A stretch of DNA of 64,000 nucleotides from Aldrovandia affinis (GCA_029706075.1 JAINUG010000020.1:1288125-1352124), one strand, 5' to 3'. Counted from the stretch's first letter, positions 44,755 through 59,023 are shown. Notes: a model not told the origin generated them from the sequence alone. A program made the numbers and translations.

Positions 44755-47335
44755 GCATTTACATTTACATTTGACATTTTAAGCATTTAGCAGATGCTCT
44801 TACCCAGAGTGACTTACAAGATGTGCATTAATACATGGTAGGAACAATCATAGTTCGCAGAAGAGATCAGTGCAGTATTACAGCAATAGACATCGTTGCA
44901 GGCAGCTGCGTACCATACCTGTAACACTGGGAAGGAAAAGGTTAGTAAATGTTTTTTTAATTATTATTAAATGAGGAGTAAGCAGGGATACATATACAAG
45001 AAGTGTTGAGCAGGTAGGCAGTGGTGATGACAATTGGCTTGATGTACAGATTTCAGTCGTAGTGGAGTCTGAAAAGGTGGGTTTTGAGTCTCTTGCCGAA
45101 GATCGCAAGTGATTCCGCGGTTCTGACCGATTGCAGAAAGTCGTTCCACCACCGAGGGGTCAGGACAGAGAAGAGGCGAGACCGCGAGGAGCGGCTGCCA
45201 GGCGCCCGGAGGAATGGGACAGTCAGTTTGCCAGAGGAGGCGGAGCGGAGGGGTCTGGCTTGGGTGTAGGGTGTGATGAGTGTCTGGAGGTATGGGGAAG
45301 CAGTACCTCTCGCCGCTTGAAAGGCAAGCACCAGTGATTTGAATCTGATCCGTGCTGCGATGGTGAGCCAGTGCAGAGAGGAGAGTAGAGGGGCGACATG
45401 GGTGAACATGGGTGAACTTGAACACCAGACATGCGGCAGCATTCTGGACTAGTTGCAGTGGCTTGATGGCACAGGCCGGTAGGCCTGCCAGCAGGGAATT
45501 GCAGTAGTCCAGATGTGAGATCACCAGGGCCTGGACCAGGAGTTGTGTGGCCTCTTGGGTGAGGAACGGTCAGGTCCTCCGGATGTTGTGGAGAGAGAAT
45601 CGGCAGGTCCGGGTGATTGCTGCGATGTGGCCCGAGAAGCAAAGCTGGTCGTCCAGGGTCACTCCAAGACTCCTGGCAGACTGGGACGGAGACACTATGG
45701 AGCCTTCCACGGTGATTGAAGCATCAATCATCGGGGAGCTCTTCGCTGGGAGGAAGAGCAGCTCAGTCTTCCCCAGGTTCAGCTTCAGGTGGTGGGTTGA
45801 CCTCCAGGCAGAGATGTCAGCCAGACATGCAGAGATCTGTGCCAGGACCTGGGTCTCAGATGGACAGAAGGAGAGAAGTTGGAGTTGTGTCATTAGCATA
45901 CCAGTGGTAAGAAAAACCATGAGCAGATATAACAGAACCAAGTGACTTAGTGTACAGGGAGAATAGGACGGGGCCTAGCACCAAGCCCTGCAGGACTCCA
46001 GTAGAGAGGGTGTGGGAAGAGGAGAGGGATCCTCTCCAGGCCACCTGGTAGGACCAGTCAGCCAGGTAGGACATGAACCATGTCAGTGCAGATCCAGAGA
46101 TTCCCATCTCGACGAGAGATGAGAGCAGGATCTGGTGATCCACGCTATGAAATGCAGCTGACAGGTCGAGGAGGAGGAGGATGGAGCTAAGGTATTGGGA
46201 CTTTTCAGGGGAGAGGGGTCAGAGCCAGAGGAAAGAGAGGAGTTGATAACATTACAGACAAAGGGGAGGATGTCCATAGCAATGGACTGGAAGAGGGGGG
46301 AAGGAATGGGATCGAGAGGGCAGGTGGTGGGACGGTGAGAGTGAACTAGTTGAAGGATGTCCGAGTCAGGGAGGGGTGAGAAGGAGGACAGAAGGGTGAG
46401 AGGTTTAGGTAGCGAGATGAGTGAGGGAGAGGATGGAGGGAAGGAGTTGCGTCATCGACCTTCTCGTGAAAGAAGGATGCAAAGTCATCCGCGGTTAGAG
46501 AGGAGGGGGGTGGGGGAGGAGGAGGAGGGGTGAGGAGAGAGGAAAACGTAGAGTAGGGTTTTTGAGAATTAGAAGCAGAAGATTGAATCTTGGAAAATGC
46601 AGATTTAGCAGAGGAGAGGTTAGAGGAAAGGGTAGCGAGGAGTGTGTGGAAGTCAGTCAGAGCCACAGGGGATTTGGATTTTCTCCATTTCCTTTCTGCT
46701 GGTCGCAGTTTGAATCGGTCAGCACGAATGGAGTCAGTTAGCCGGAGGGTGGGGGGTCGGAGACGAGCAGGTTTAGCGGAGAGAGGACAGAGTGACTCAA
46801 AGGAGGAGGAGAGAGAGGACAGTAGAGTGGATGATGCTTCCTCAGCAGGTAGCTGAGAGAAGGCATCAGTAGGGGAGGAAGATAGAACAGTAGCTGACAG
46901 GGCAGCGGGGAGAGAGAGCAGAGGTTGCGATGGACAAAGACAGTGGGGGCAGGTGAATATGGTTTAGGCACAGAGGGGAGGGGGAGGGAAAAAGACAGAA
47001 AGCAGTGGTCAGACACATGCAGAGGAGATACTGCAATGTTAGGTGAGGTGCAGTTCCTAGTGAAGACCAGGTCCAGTTGGTTATCAGCCTTGTGGGTGGA
47101 TGGGGATTCATCCACGGTGAAGTTGAAGGACTGAAGCAGGGGGAGAAATGCGGAGGACATGGGTGGGTGTCCAGCAGAAGGTTGAAGTCACCGAGGAGTA
47201 AGACGGGAGTGCCATCCTCAGGGAAGGAGCTGAGTAGGGCATCCATCTCATCTAGGAAACTGCCCAGTGGACCTGGTGGACGATATAGAACAATGATGTG
47301 CAGTTTGCATGGAACGTTTCTGTTCTGATACTGTG
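44755..47335 (-). mobile_element. L2-type LINE, longest copy (endonuclease to tail)
   Basis: The 3' tail is at 44755-44850 on the plus strand as its complement. On minus, endonuclease (IIVLYRPPGPLGSFLDEMD, VLLLGDFNLLL, 47340-47100), linker, and reverse transcriptase (MDHQILLSSLVEMGISGSAL, STGVLQGLVLGP, HWYANDT at the catalytic site, KLNLGKTELLFLP) follow in order. The catalytic YADD is changed to YAND and the frame is broken several times, so it is dead. About 2.6 kb. Confidence 0.9.
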
Positions 47336-47471
47336 AGGGCCACATGCTTTTCTCGATTCCAATTTTTTTAGTTGTTCTTTTAGCTCTTTTGGTGTAATTA
47401 GGTTATCCAATGGGTTTTAATTGTTCTTTATTGTTGAATCAAGTATTTTTACCTTTTAAAGTAATTTTTCA

Positions 47472-47679
<208 letters not shown>

Positions 47680-47689
47680 GGCCTCCAGG

Positions 47690-48171
47690 GCTTGCCATCA
47701 CAGGAAGCTAACTGAGATGCACCACACGCACATATAGGACCAGCCCACAGACCTGATGCGATGTGTTTTTCAGTCTTATGACTCTGTTCCACCTCCCCCC
47801 CACACACCGACACACACACAGTGACACGCGCACACACATTCACACCTGCAACCACCATTGCATAGGAACATTGCAAGACGTGGAGCCCTCCTGTCTCTGC
47901 TCAGAGAATCAGACATTGTGTGGAAGAACCCAGGGCCCACACACATGAATACACGTACGTACACACACACGGGATCGCACACACGCACATACGCTCCAGC
48001 ACTGATGTGAAGTCACACACCTCCACACATCTCTGGTGCACAGATACAGCGTCTATCCGAGAGCAACTCCATCTGACATTAGAGCAGGAGAGGCTAACGA
48101 GCGCGAGCTACAGCAGAGCAGGAGACGCTAACAAACACGAGCTACAGCAGAGCAGGACTACCATGTGGTGA
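47690..48171 (+). other. Possible upstream non-coding exon region for sla2
   Basis: Repeat-poor apart from CA-rich stretches. It ends with a 35-bp tandem duplication (GCTAACRARCRCGAGCTACAGCAGAGCAGGA) and ACCATGTG|GTGAGTTAG, a good splice donor at 48170. An exon here could splice to the sla2 start exon at about 53.3 kb. This is inference from one donor only. Confidence 0.2.
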
Positions 48172-48179
48172 GTTAGCCC

Positions 48180-48970
48180 ATCGCATTTTTTTATCAGGAA
48201 CATTACATTAAGTGTTTACAATGTCCAACACCTGTCCACAATAAACTACAGAAGCAAAAGTGTATGTACATAATTATTTTCAATAGTTTGCATTTTGGTA
48301 TCAGTTTAAAACGATGTCCGTTGATGAATAATGAATTAATCTGTAATTAATGATTGTAATTAATGATTGATAATATTATTCATTAATGTTAACAAACCTG
48401 ATAATAAACACTTGTTTAGAGAGGCTCAATGTTAACCAGCATTAATTATATCATTGCTAATATCTAGTAAATATCTTAATGTTCTGTTGTTCTGAAACGT
48501 TGACAAACATGAGACACGGCTGTCAGCTTTGAGGCATCATGACCGTGGTTCTGAGGGGATTATGGGTGATGGTCTGGTGGCTACAGCCACTCCACTAATC
48601 CGCCCCCCTGCGTTGTCGATTCTCTCTGCGGCTGTCTCCATTGTCCAGTGTGGTTTTACTGTGGGGGGTGCGGTAAGCTGTTCTCTGTGAGATCAATCAC
48701 ATCTTCAGTAAAACCTGGCCTATCATTAGCATTAACACTGTAGATGGCTGACTGGGTTCTTTTTCTCTCCCAGTTCTGCTTTCGAGGTTAACGGAAATAA
48801 TAACAAATAAAATAATGATAAATGCAGCGATAATCATCGTCATCTAAAAATGTACAGTAAGACTTGGGTCTGTCGACTTTTGCCAAAACATATGTGCAGT
48901 ATGACTACAAAAAGAAGAGACGTAGAAATCTGAATCAGCCATTAATTACCAATCACTCTGTCCTGTCATC
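48180..48970. other. No gene recognised (790 bp)
   Basis: AT-rich, with a TTAATGATTGTAATTAATGATTG duplication near 48340. Nothing else identified. Confidence 0.4.
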
Positions 48971-48974
48971 ATTA

Positions 48975-50410
48975 GGGACAAGTTGGAATCATTCTTGAAA
49001 AATAATAGTATTTTAAGGGAGAGCCAACATGGTTTTCTCAAGGGGAGGTCATGCCTAACAAACCTCCTGGTCTTTGAACCTCATTTAAACCTCATTTACC
49101 ACTTGAGAGGCTCATTGTTAAAATGAATTCAGTAGGAATTTTAGGAGTTGTTTCAGAGTGGGTTCATAATTGGCTGCAAGGCGAAAACAAAGAGTAACAG
49201 TAGGTGGGGTCGTATCTGACCTAGGTGCTGTGGGCAGTGGAGTCCCGCAGGGATTGGGCTGGGACCTCTGCTCTTACTTATTTGCAAAAATGATCTTGAT
49301 AGCAAAATTCGTAGCAAAATAGCTAATTTTTCAGATGATACTAAACTTGGGGGTTTGGCAAACCGTTTGGAATCGACTAAAGTAATCCAAGATGATTTAA
49401 ACAAAATCCAAGAATGGGCAGAAACGTGGCAGATGACATTCAATATTGTTAAATGTAAAGTTATGCATGTGGGAATAAAAACATATGGCAGGAGTATTTT
49501 ATGGGAGGAGAAAAATGAGTAGGTGTTCAATTTGAAAAGACTTAGGAATTGTAGTTGATCAAAGTCTATCTGCATCAAAGCAGTGTGCTACAGCAGTGAA
49601 AAAGGCCAACAGGATGCTGGGATACATAGCAAAAAGTATTGAGTATAAATCATAGGACAGGGGTCTTCAACTCCAGGCCTCGAGGTCATGTGTCTGCAGG
49701 TATTTGCTCCAACCACGCACTACACCACCTGATTTCACTAATTAGCTCGCCTCCTGGACCAAGGAGGTAAACTAATTATTCTAAATCAGGTGGTGTAGTG
49801 CGTGGTTGGAGCAAATACCTGCAGACACAGCGGACCTCGAGGCCTGGAGTTGAAGACCCTGTCATAGGAGGTTATATTAATGTTATATAATGCCTTTGTC
49901 AGACCTCACTTAGAGTACTGTGTGCAGTTCTGAGCACCACACTACAAGAAAGATATAGAAGCTCTTCAAAAAGTTGAAAGAAGGACAACTAAATCAGTAC
50001 CTGGTATGAAAGGTAAAAGTTATGAGGATAGACTTAAGGCACTCAATCTATTTAAGCTTAGCAAACAGAGACTTAGGTGGGATTTGATTTAGGTTTTTTA
50101 ATTCCTAAAAGGGATTAACAAAGTGAACTACCAAATACTTTTTAAGATAAGTTGGGTCAGCAGAACAAGAGGCCACAGGTGGAAATTAGTTAAAGGCAAA
50201 TTAGAAAGTTTTTCTTTACACAAAGAGTTGTCAATGCCTGGAACAGCTTGCCAGGTTGGGTAGTAGAGGCAGAAACACTTGGGCTATTCAAGTCCAGGCT
50301 AGATGCAGTACTAGATCCTCTTTAGATTAGGACATGATGAGCTTAGATGGGCTAAATGGCCCATTCTCATCATTATGTATTCTTATGTTCTTATGTTCTT
50401 ATGTACTGTA
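48975..50410 (+). mobile_element. Rex1-like LINE, decayed
   Basis: RT remnants on plus: QHGFLKGRSCLTNLL, GSGVPQG, FSDDTKLGG-type site (AATTTTTCAGATGATACTAAAC), QEWAETWQMTFN, a C-terminal region with NAWNSLPG-like sequence, and the 3' tail TCTTATGTTCTTATGTTCTT. Stops and frameshifts are frequent. It is interrupted by a MITE at 49658-49861. Shorter copies on minus lie at 53205-53320 and 55425-55745. Confidence 0.8.
49658..49861. mobile_element. hAT-type MITE inside the Rex1-like LINE
   Basis: Perfect 8-bp target duplication TCATAGGA (49650-49657, 49862-49869). Inverted ends CAGGGGTCTTCAACTCCAGG and complement. The whole 204-bp element is a near-perfect palindrome. Confidence 0.92.
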
Positions 50411-50748
50411 TCTACACAATCTGTGTTTGCACAGGCAGAAGGCATGCAATGGTTGTTTCAACTCTCTCCTTTAAAACACAGAAAAACTTGTATGCAGGCA
50501 CAGTTCCTTCTCACCATTGCTAAACACTAGTGGGCATTTCTGTCTTTTATGGATATTTGTACCATGCAGGCATTTCTCTGTAAAAATGCAATTCTGCTAT
50601 GTGCAGAGTGCAGCAAAATATTTTATTTCATGCTCAAATCCTCCAATGAGTGCTGTTCTTTCTCAGACGAGTTTGCGTGAAGTTTCTCTCTGTCTGTCAT
50701 TTTGTTTTTCTGTTGACAGTTTGAATGCATGAACGCACGCATGCATGC

Positions 50749-50751
<3 letters not shown>

Positions 50752-50789
<38 letters not shown>
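50752..50789 (+). repeat. (CA)n microsatellite
   Basis: An uninterrupted CA run. Confidence 0.95.
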
Positions 50790-50792
<3 letters not shown>

Positions 50793-51007
50793 GTGGTTCT
50801 GAGATATAGGGGCAAAGCAAGAGTTTCAGGGTCCCCCCCCCACACCTTCCCGTAGCCCAGTCCCATATTGCTGTTGACAGTGATACCTGAGGGGGGTGGA
50901 GGAAGAGCAGAGTGAACACAGTCACTGGTGCTCATGCAGATAGAAAGCTCTGAAGCCTGGCCTTTACTCTGCTCCTTTTTATCATGTTGCTGGAGCTACA
51001 TTGAATA

Positions 51008-52538
51008 TACAATGGAGGAAATAAGTATTGAACACATCAACATTTTGTCCAGTAAATGTATTTCCAATGAGCCTATTCAACTGAAATTTGCACCAGACTT
51101 TGGTATTAACTCAAAAAAATCTAAACATTAAAGTCCATATGTAAATACAGTTATGTGTAATAAAGTGGAATGAAACAGGAAAAAAGTATTGAACACACTA
51201 AGAAAAAGCAGTACACCACAGCAAGGAAAGGCAAGGAACCAGCTGAAAACCATAACTAATTAGGGAGGCAACTCTACCTCCAATCTGTGCTAATTAATGT
51301 CAGCTGGGTTAGAATATATTGATGGGCTATAAAAGGTTTTTTTTGTTACCAAGGTGCCACACATGAAACATCTAATGATGGGTAAAAGCAAAGAGCTCTC
51401 TCAAGACCTTCGCAACCAGATTGTTGCAAAACATGAAAATGGAATTGGCTACAGACGTAATTCACAACTTCTGAATCTTCCAGTAAGCACCATTGGTAAT
51501 GGTGCTTCCGTAAGTGGAAGCAACATCACTCCACCATCAACCGGCCACGCACAGGAGCTCCTCGCAAGATTTCTGATCAGGGAGTCAGAAGGATACTTAG
51601 AAGAGTAGCCAAAGAGCCAAGGACCACTAGGAAAGAGCTCCAGAAAGACTTGGAGGCAGCAGGTACAACTGTGACAGAAAGGACAGTAGGCAATGCACTC
51701 CACGGCATGGCCTCTGTGCACGCTCAGCCCGCAAGACTCCACTACTGAAAAAAAGACATGTTGAAGCTCGTTTAAAGTTTGCCAAACAACATTTGGACAA
51801 GCCAGTGAACTACTGGGAGCATGTACTCTGGTCAGATGAGACCAAAATTGAACTTTTTGGCTGTCACACAACACACCATGTTTGGAGGAGAAATGGCACT
51901 TCACATCACCCGAATAACACTATACCAACAGTGAAGTTTGGAGGTGGAAGTATCATGATGTGGGGCTGTTTCTCCTCTCGTGGTACTGGCAGACTTCATA
52001 TCATTGAAGGAACAATGAATGGAGCCATGTACAGAGAGATTCTTGAGATGAACCTGCTGCCATCCACCAGGATGCTGAGGATGAGACGGGGTGGACCTTC
52101 CAGCAGGACAACAATCCAAAGCATACAGCAAAGGAAACTCGCAATTGATTTCAGAGAAAGAAAATCAACTAGTTGGAATGGCCCAGTCAATCACCTGACT
52201 TAAACCCAATTGAACATTTGTGGAAGCATCTGAAGATCCAGATTCACAAGAGGGCTCCCCGCAATCTTCAAGATTTAAAGACAATCTGTGTAGAGGAATG
52301 GGCCAAAATCACACCTGAATACTGCGGGCGATTAGTTACTTCATACAGAAAGCGCCTTGAAGCTGTCATTACAAACAAAGGCTTCTCCACTAAGTATTGA
52401 ATTAATTTCAGTTAGTGTGTTCAATACTTTTTTGAGTTAATACCAAAGTCTGGTGCAAATTTCACTTGAATGGCCTCATTGGAAATACATTTACTGGGAA
52501 AAATGTTGATGTGTTCAATAGTTATTTTCCCCATTGTA
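51008..52538 (+). mobile_element. Tc1-like element, full length with broken transposase
   Basis: TA-flanked ends: TACAATGGAGGAAATAAGTA (51008) and the inverted ...TTTTCCCCATTGTA (52538). The inverted repeats extend roughly 110 bp (ATGTATTTCCAATGAGCC and complement). About 1.53 kb. This is a different family from the 30511 and 38783 elements. Confidence 0.9.
51354..52400 (+). pseudogene. Tc1 transposase, frameshifted
   Basis: Frame pieces follow in order: KSKELSQDLRNQIVAKHENG (HTH), [13 protein letters not shown] with the first Asp, [16 protein letters not shown], then loss of frame at the second Asp region ([12 protein letters not shown] sequence near 52098 in another frame), and [16 protein letters not shown] with the catalytic Glu, ending GFSTKY and stop. 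At least two frameshifts (near 51500 and 52070) break the protein. Confidence 0.88.
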
Positions 52539-52689
52539 CAGTTGTTTATATTGCTACAAGAAGCACCTTGAACATGGAAGCCCAAACTGCTTTCTGTGGC
52601 TTTTCTTCTTCTTCTCGTTTGAGAGATAAAAATGAAAAGCATTCAGGGAAGCCATGATGCTTTGACTGTGCCGAGGGGTTATTTCTGAC

Positions 52690-53200
52690 CCCAAATTTCT
52701 CCTCTCACCCTCTCCCCCTTCCCCCACCAGTAAAGCCTGCACAATGTAATGAGTGTGTGCACGGTTGGAAAATGGTGGTTTCTGTGAAGAAGCAGTTTTT
52801 TCTGCTTCCTCCACTGTGTATGAGCAATAGTGAGAATGAATAAACCCACGCTCAGTGCCCCGGACACACCAGCTAAAGGATGTGGGGGAAGGGGGGGGGG
52901 GGCATGGCTACATGTTATTGTTGTGCTGGTTCTGTGGTTCAAAGTGATTGTTCCAGTAATGATGGTTGTTATGGAAACATCACAGTAACCAGTTGCTGGC
53001 CGGGTGGCTTTCACAAGGACTCTGTTCAGCGGCTCGCTGTGAGGCTGGGCAGCTGGCTTTGTGAAATGCTTTGTGAAACACTGGGTTTCAGAGTGACCCA
53101 TCCCATGGTCTGGTATCAAATCCTGATCATGCCATCACCGACTGTGGCTGTTAGCCTCCCAGGGCAGTGCATGATTACCCGTAGCCTTACCAAGCCTCTC
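52690..53200. other. Sequence upstream of sla2, no exon recognised
   Basis: Contains CACCATT and purine/pyrimidine stretches and a poly-G run at 52888. No coding match or repeat family recognised. Confidence 0.35.
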
Positions 53201-53204
53201 TGCC

Positions 53205-53325
53205 TCCACTACATTACCTGGAAAGCTGTTCCACACATTTACAACTCTGTGCGTGTAAACTACCTCTTGATATCGGTGACTTTCCTTTAACTATTTTCCA
53301 CCTGTGCCGACATTCACCCACGGTC
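53205..53325 (-). repeat. Rex1-like LINE fragment
   Basis: AAAGCTGTTCCACACATTTA and TTCCACCTGTGCCGACATTC parallel the C-terminal/3' block of the copies at 48975 and 55425. It ends just upstream of the sla2 start exon. Confidence 0.55.
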
Positions 53326-53379
53326 TGTTCCAGAACCCAGAACCACCTGGTCACACCGAGAGAAGAGCCACAAGCTGCT

Positions 53380-55033
53380 ATGGGGAGTTGTCCAAGCAAA
53401 GGAAGACGAGGCTCCAGCACCATGACCCAACAGGCCTCCTCTGAGCCCTCCATCCTGGGTGAGCTCTGACCTGAGTCCTGACATCCACAGGAATTTATTG
53501 CACCCACTTTACATTGTGGCCCTTATATCTGTGTAATTACACTGTAACCCCAGCAGTAGGCACAGTGTATATACACATTTTTACTTTGTTGTCCATTAGT
53601 CTGTCAACCATTTGGTTGGTTAGTCAGTAAGTCATTGGGTTAGCCAGTCTTTCAGTTAATTGGTTAGTTGGTAAATTGGTTAGTCAGTCAGTTGGTTGGT
53701 TGGTTGGGTGGTTAGTTAGTTGGTTAGTTAGTTGTAGATCTTGTTAAAGATAAGTCTTTAGATTAGCCTCATCTCATCTTCAGCCGCTTATTCCTAGTTC
53801 GGGGGGCTGGAGCCTATCCCAGCATGCATTGGGGCGAGAGGCAGGAATACACCCTGGACAGGTCGCCAATCCATCGCAGGGCACTACATACACCATTCAC
53901 TCACACACTCATACCTACGGGCAATTTAGACTCTCCAATTAGCCTAACGTGCATGTCTTTGGACTGTGGGAAGAAACCAGAGTACCCGGAGGAAACCCAC
54001 ACGGACACGGGGAGAACATGCAAACTCCACACAGAAAGGCCCCCGCCTGGATTCGAACCCGAGACCTTCTTGCTGTGAGGCGACAGTGCTATCCACTGCA
54101 CCACCGTGCCGCCTTAGATTAGCCTTACATTTACATTTTACATTTTAGGCATTTAGCAGACGCTCTTATCCAGAGCGACTTACACAGTTTACATTTCTTT
54201 TACATACAATCCATTTATACAGCTGGATATTTTACTGAAGCAATTCGGGTTAAGTAGTTTGCTCAAGGGTACAACAGCAGGGCTTCATCTGGGAATTGAA
54301 CCAGCAACCTCTGAGTTACAAGTCCAGTTCCCTAACCATTACACTACACAGCCGGCCACAGCCTTAATTGTTTTTACTAATTTATTCTGTCTCTCAGATG
54401 AAACTCTTGAAAACATGAGTCCCTGCGGTTGGAGCTCTGGGTCTCTGTGTTGAGTGCTGGGTCTCTGTCTTGAGCTCTGGGTCTCTGTGTTGAGTGCTGG
54501 GTCTCTATTGAGCACTGGTTGATGCTGTGTCTCTGTGCTGAGCGTGGGATCTCTGTGTTGAGCACTAGGTCTCTGTGTTGAGTGCTGGGTCTCTGTACCA
54601 AGCCCTGTTTGATGCTGTGTCTCTGTGTTGAGCGCTAGTTGATGCTGTGTCTCTGTGCCTCAGATACCCACAGGTACATGGTGGTGGCTCTGTACAGCTA
54701 CCCTGCTGGAGGACCCACAGAGTGCAACATCCGGGTGGGAGAGAGACTCAACGTCCTGTCAGAGTAAGAGCCCAGAATTACCCCTAATCCTCTGAGTTAT
54801 CCACAATCCTTTGCGCAGACCACAGTCAATGCCAGTGGGAACACTGCTTATGTTCTCTGGATAAAATATGAATATCCAATATAATATAATAATGCCAGAG
54901 ACTGAATGACGCACTAATGAAAATAACTTCAAGGGCTAAGGACATGGTGGCCTTTCATTACATGGTTTTGATAACTTGCGTGTGTCCGTTCATCTGTGTG
55001 TGTGTGTGTGTGTGTGTATGTGTCTGTTCGTCT

Positions 55034-55106
<73 letters not shown>

Positions 55107-55135
55107 TGTGTGTGTGTGTGTGCATGTGTCCATTC

Positions 55136-55179
<44 letters not shown>

Positions 55180-56400
55180 ATTCGTCTGTGTGTGTGTGTG
55201 TGTCTGTTCGTCTGTGTGTGTCCGTTCGTCTGTGTGTATGTGTGTATGTGTGTTACAGTGAGGGGGACTGGTGGAGAGTGAGCTCCACCGCGACTGGTCA
55301 GGAGAGTTACATGCCCAGTAACTACACGGCCAAGGTGTTTCACAGGTGAGCTGCAGCACTGCATGTAAAGGAGACTCACTCATCACAAGGTCATCCCCCA
55401 TTCCTCTCTTTTCTCACACTGTGGAATCATAAGAACATAAGAATACATAATGACGAGAACGGCCGTTCCGCCCATCTAGGCTCGTCATGTCCTAATCTAA
55501 AGAGTCTATCTAGTACTGCATCTAGCCTGGACTTGAATAGCGCAAGTGCTTCTGCCTCTAGTACCCGACCTAGCAAGCTGTTCCAGGCATTGACAACTCT
55601 CTGTGTAAAGAAAAACCTAATATCCGTGCAGAATTTGCCTTTAACTTATTTCCACCTGTGGCCTCTTGTTCTGCTAACCAAAGTTATCTTAAAACATTTT
55701 TGGTAGTTCACTTTGTTAATCCCTTTAAGGAATTAAAAAACAACTGTGGTGACCTGTGGTAGGCCTGTCCCGTCACTGCAGCATAGTGAGTTGGTTTGGG
55801 AGGCGCAGACACAAGCACATGCCTCCTCCTGTTCACTGCGCTGGCAGTGCACGAGAGCAGTGTGCACAAAATGCAGCTGCAGGGGAAGTGCTATTGTGTG
55901 CAACATCCTGCCAATCAAAACCCTCCCTCCCTCCCTGGGCAACTCTGAGACCAATTATGCCCTGTGGTCATACGGTCACAGTATTGAAACAAGTTTACAC
56001 GAGAACAGTGATCAGAAATATGTACAGGAAAATAAAGCACATAAGATGCATGTGAAATTGGCAGTGAGGGACTGCAGAATTTACAGTGTCAGCCCGTGTC
56101 GGGCTTTTCTCTCTCGCTCAGCTGGCTGTTTGAGGGCATCAGTCGGGAGAAGGCTGAGGAGCTGCTGCTTCTCCCACACAACCAGGCCGGCTCCTTCATG
56201 ATCCGGGAGAGCCATACGCACAGCGGTGAGTCTACTCCTCCTCTCTCTCTTTCTCTCCCTCTCTCTCTCCCTATGCTGCTGGACACCACATCATTGATCT
56301 CTGATCAGCTCTTAAGGAAACAGAATTTTGCTGTAAGTATGGTCAGAGAGTGGTGTTAATGTGAGGAGTCACAGAGAGGGAGCAGTTTGAAATGCAATGT

Positions 56401-56436
<36 letters not shown>

Positions 56437-59023
56437 ACTCATACACACTCATACACACACACACACACACACACACTCTATCTCTTACGCACACACACTC
56501 TCTCTTACACACACACGCTCACTCATACATGCACATACACATATACTACATTTTTACATTTACATTTTAGGCATTTAGCAGACGCTCTTATCCAGATATC
56601 CGGATATCCGGATATTTTACTGAAGCAATTCAGGTTAAGTACCTTGCTCAAGGGTACTTAACCTGAGAATTGGTGCCTTAACCAGTGCCCCACCTGGGAA
56701 TTGAACCTGCAACCTCTGAGTTACAAGCCCAGCTCCCTAACCATTACACCAGTGGTGGGCCGTCAGGGCCTGCAAGGCCTTCTCTGCTGGCCTAAAAAAT
56801 ATCTGAATCACAGACTGATGTTAATTATATTTTGTCCATGAATGCTTATTAAATAATTCCAAATGGTCTGTTCGCTTCCTTTCATAGCTGTTCCCCTGGT
56901 TGCGCTGCATCCAGACGTGTATTTTCATATTAAAGCATTTAACCAATCACATTTCAGCCATCATTTGTTGCCAGGGTCAAATAAATCTGCCTGGAGGCCT
57001 TCACAATCAGTTCTGCAGGCCCTGTAGCATAAAAATAAGTGTTGATCAAACTGTTGCTTCAACCAATCAGATTTTGAGTTGGGGACACGAAGGCCTTCTA
57101 GAAGGCCTAGGTAACGTCAGCGTATTCACACCCCTTTTTGATTGGATAGTCAGAGAGTGTCTGACTATGATGTAATGTGATTGGTTAAATGCTTTAATAT
57201 GAAAATACACGTCTGGATGCAGCGCAATCAGGGGAACAGCTATGAAAGGAAGTGAACAGACCATTTGGAATTATTTAATAAGTATTCATGGACAAAATAT
57301 AATTAACATCAGTCTGTGATTCAGACATTTGAGCAGACATTTTCAGCCCTAAAGCGAATTAAAACTTATGCCAGAAATACGACAGGGCAGGCTCGACTTT
57401 CAGCATTAGCTTCTTGATGGAACTGAAACACACGGATAATCTGTACGACAGAGTAATTGAACTCTTTTTGAGGAAAGAAAGGAGGATGGATTTTGTGTAC
57501 AAATAATAAGGATTTTTGGTGAGTAAATTGTTGCTATTTTCCTAAATAATGTTGCAATTTTATGAGGTTATTATTATTGATGCTTTTTTATGTGTGTGGC
57601 AGCTGTAGTACCGCGGGTTTGTTTCTTCAGTAAAGGCATTTAGTCTGGATGCAACGGCAACGGGTGCCTGTTCGGTTTGTTTTTGCACTTTGTTTATTTA
57701 TCTTTCTTCAGTCATGTTTCATGAGAGAGAATGACAGCGATAGAGACGAGAGAGAATGACAGCGATAGTTAGAAGCGTGAGATAATTAGTGATTAGTAGT
57801 GTTAGTAACTTAATCTAAATCCCTAATGTTAGTAGATTAGTTGGTTAGTACTATATACATCTAACTAATATATACAAAGTGTAATTAGAAAGTAAGAAGG
57901 AAGTAAAACGAGATTAGAAACGAAGACGGAAAAACCGAAACAGAATTTCCCGAAGTGCATGACAGAACGAGAATGAAACATGACTGAAGAAAGATAAATA
58001 AACAAAGTGCAAAAACAAACTGAACAGACACTCAAAGCATAACAATAAGATGGCTTTTATAGCCATAAAATAGTTATTGAGGGGTGGATTGATTCAGACG
58101 GAGCACTACTGAAGGCCTAGGTGTGAAATGCACGGCCCGCCACTGCATTACACTACACTGCCAGCCCTATACACATATACACAAACACACACACACGCAC
58201 ACACACATATACACACACACACACTCATACTCCTACATGCACACACGCACTCACACTCTCTCTTACACACACACACACACACTCATACACGCACACACGC
58301 ATTCACACACACACACTCATATACACACACACACACTCACACACATTGTCATACACGCACACTCACACTCACACACACACACATAGACACATTGATATTC
58401 TCTACTGTAATTTTCTAGTCCTATACCACTCCAGTGTAAAATTTAGATAAAGATATGTTCTACTGTGTTCCTTTCATTTCTTTTTGCATGAAATCAAATG
58501 ATCGCATGCACATTTTGTATGATTGTTTTTGCGTACTGGAAACATAAAAAAGGATGCAGGCACTTCTGAAGTACTAACACGCTGGTTTCATAAGCCTGAC
58601 TGAAACCACAGGAAGAGAGCAGTGTGATGTTGAGAGAGATTAAACACAGGCTGTGGCCTCTTTCTTAAGCTGACGGATTCAGTGCAGAGTTTGTGCACGT
58701 ATATTCCACCACACGGTGCATGTGCATCAGACGCTGTCATCAAAAGATTGGCACATTTGAGTTCATGTGACAGATGCATGACTTTCTTTGCTTGTAAGAC
58801 CCAATCAGATCCACTGAAATTGAGACGCCGTGTTCATTAAATAATTATTGTAGACAGCTGCTTTTTTACAAACCAGCCCTATATGTTTATTTCCATCTAT
58901 CAGCCTTTGTTTTGCACTGAGAGCTTCATGAATTATATTGGATACTTAATTAATCATTTCAGTTGAGTTATGTTCAGTGCAAATATATTCCAATGATTTG
59001 TGAAGAGATGCTGACGTATGCAG

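Noticed and set aside
54917..55401. Cys-Val and Thr-His repeat frames
   Set aside because: Produced by (TG)n repeats in an sla2 intron; only the 55259-55345 part is a real exon, in another context.
57330..57470. Separate host exon encoding a hAT C-terminal-like peptide
   Set aside because: Lies between the target-duplicated ends of the hAT element, so it belongs to the transposon.
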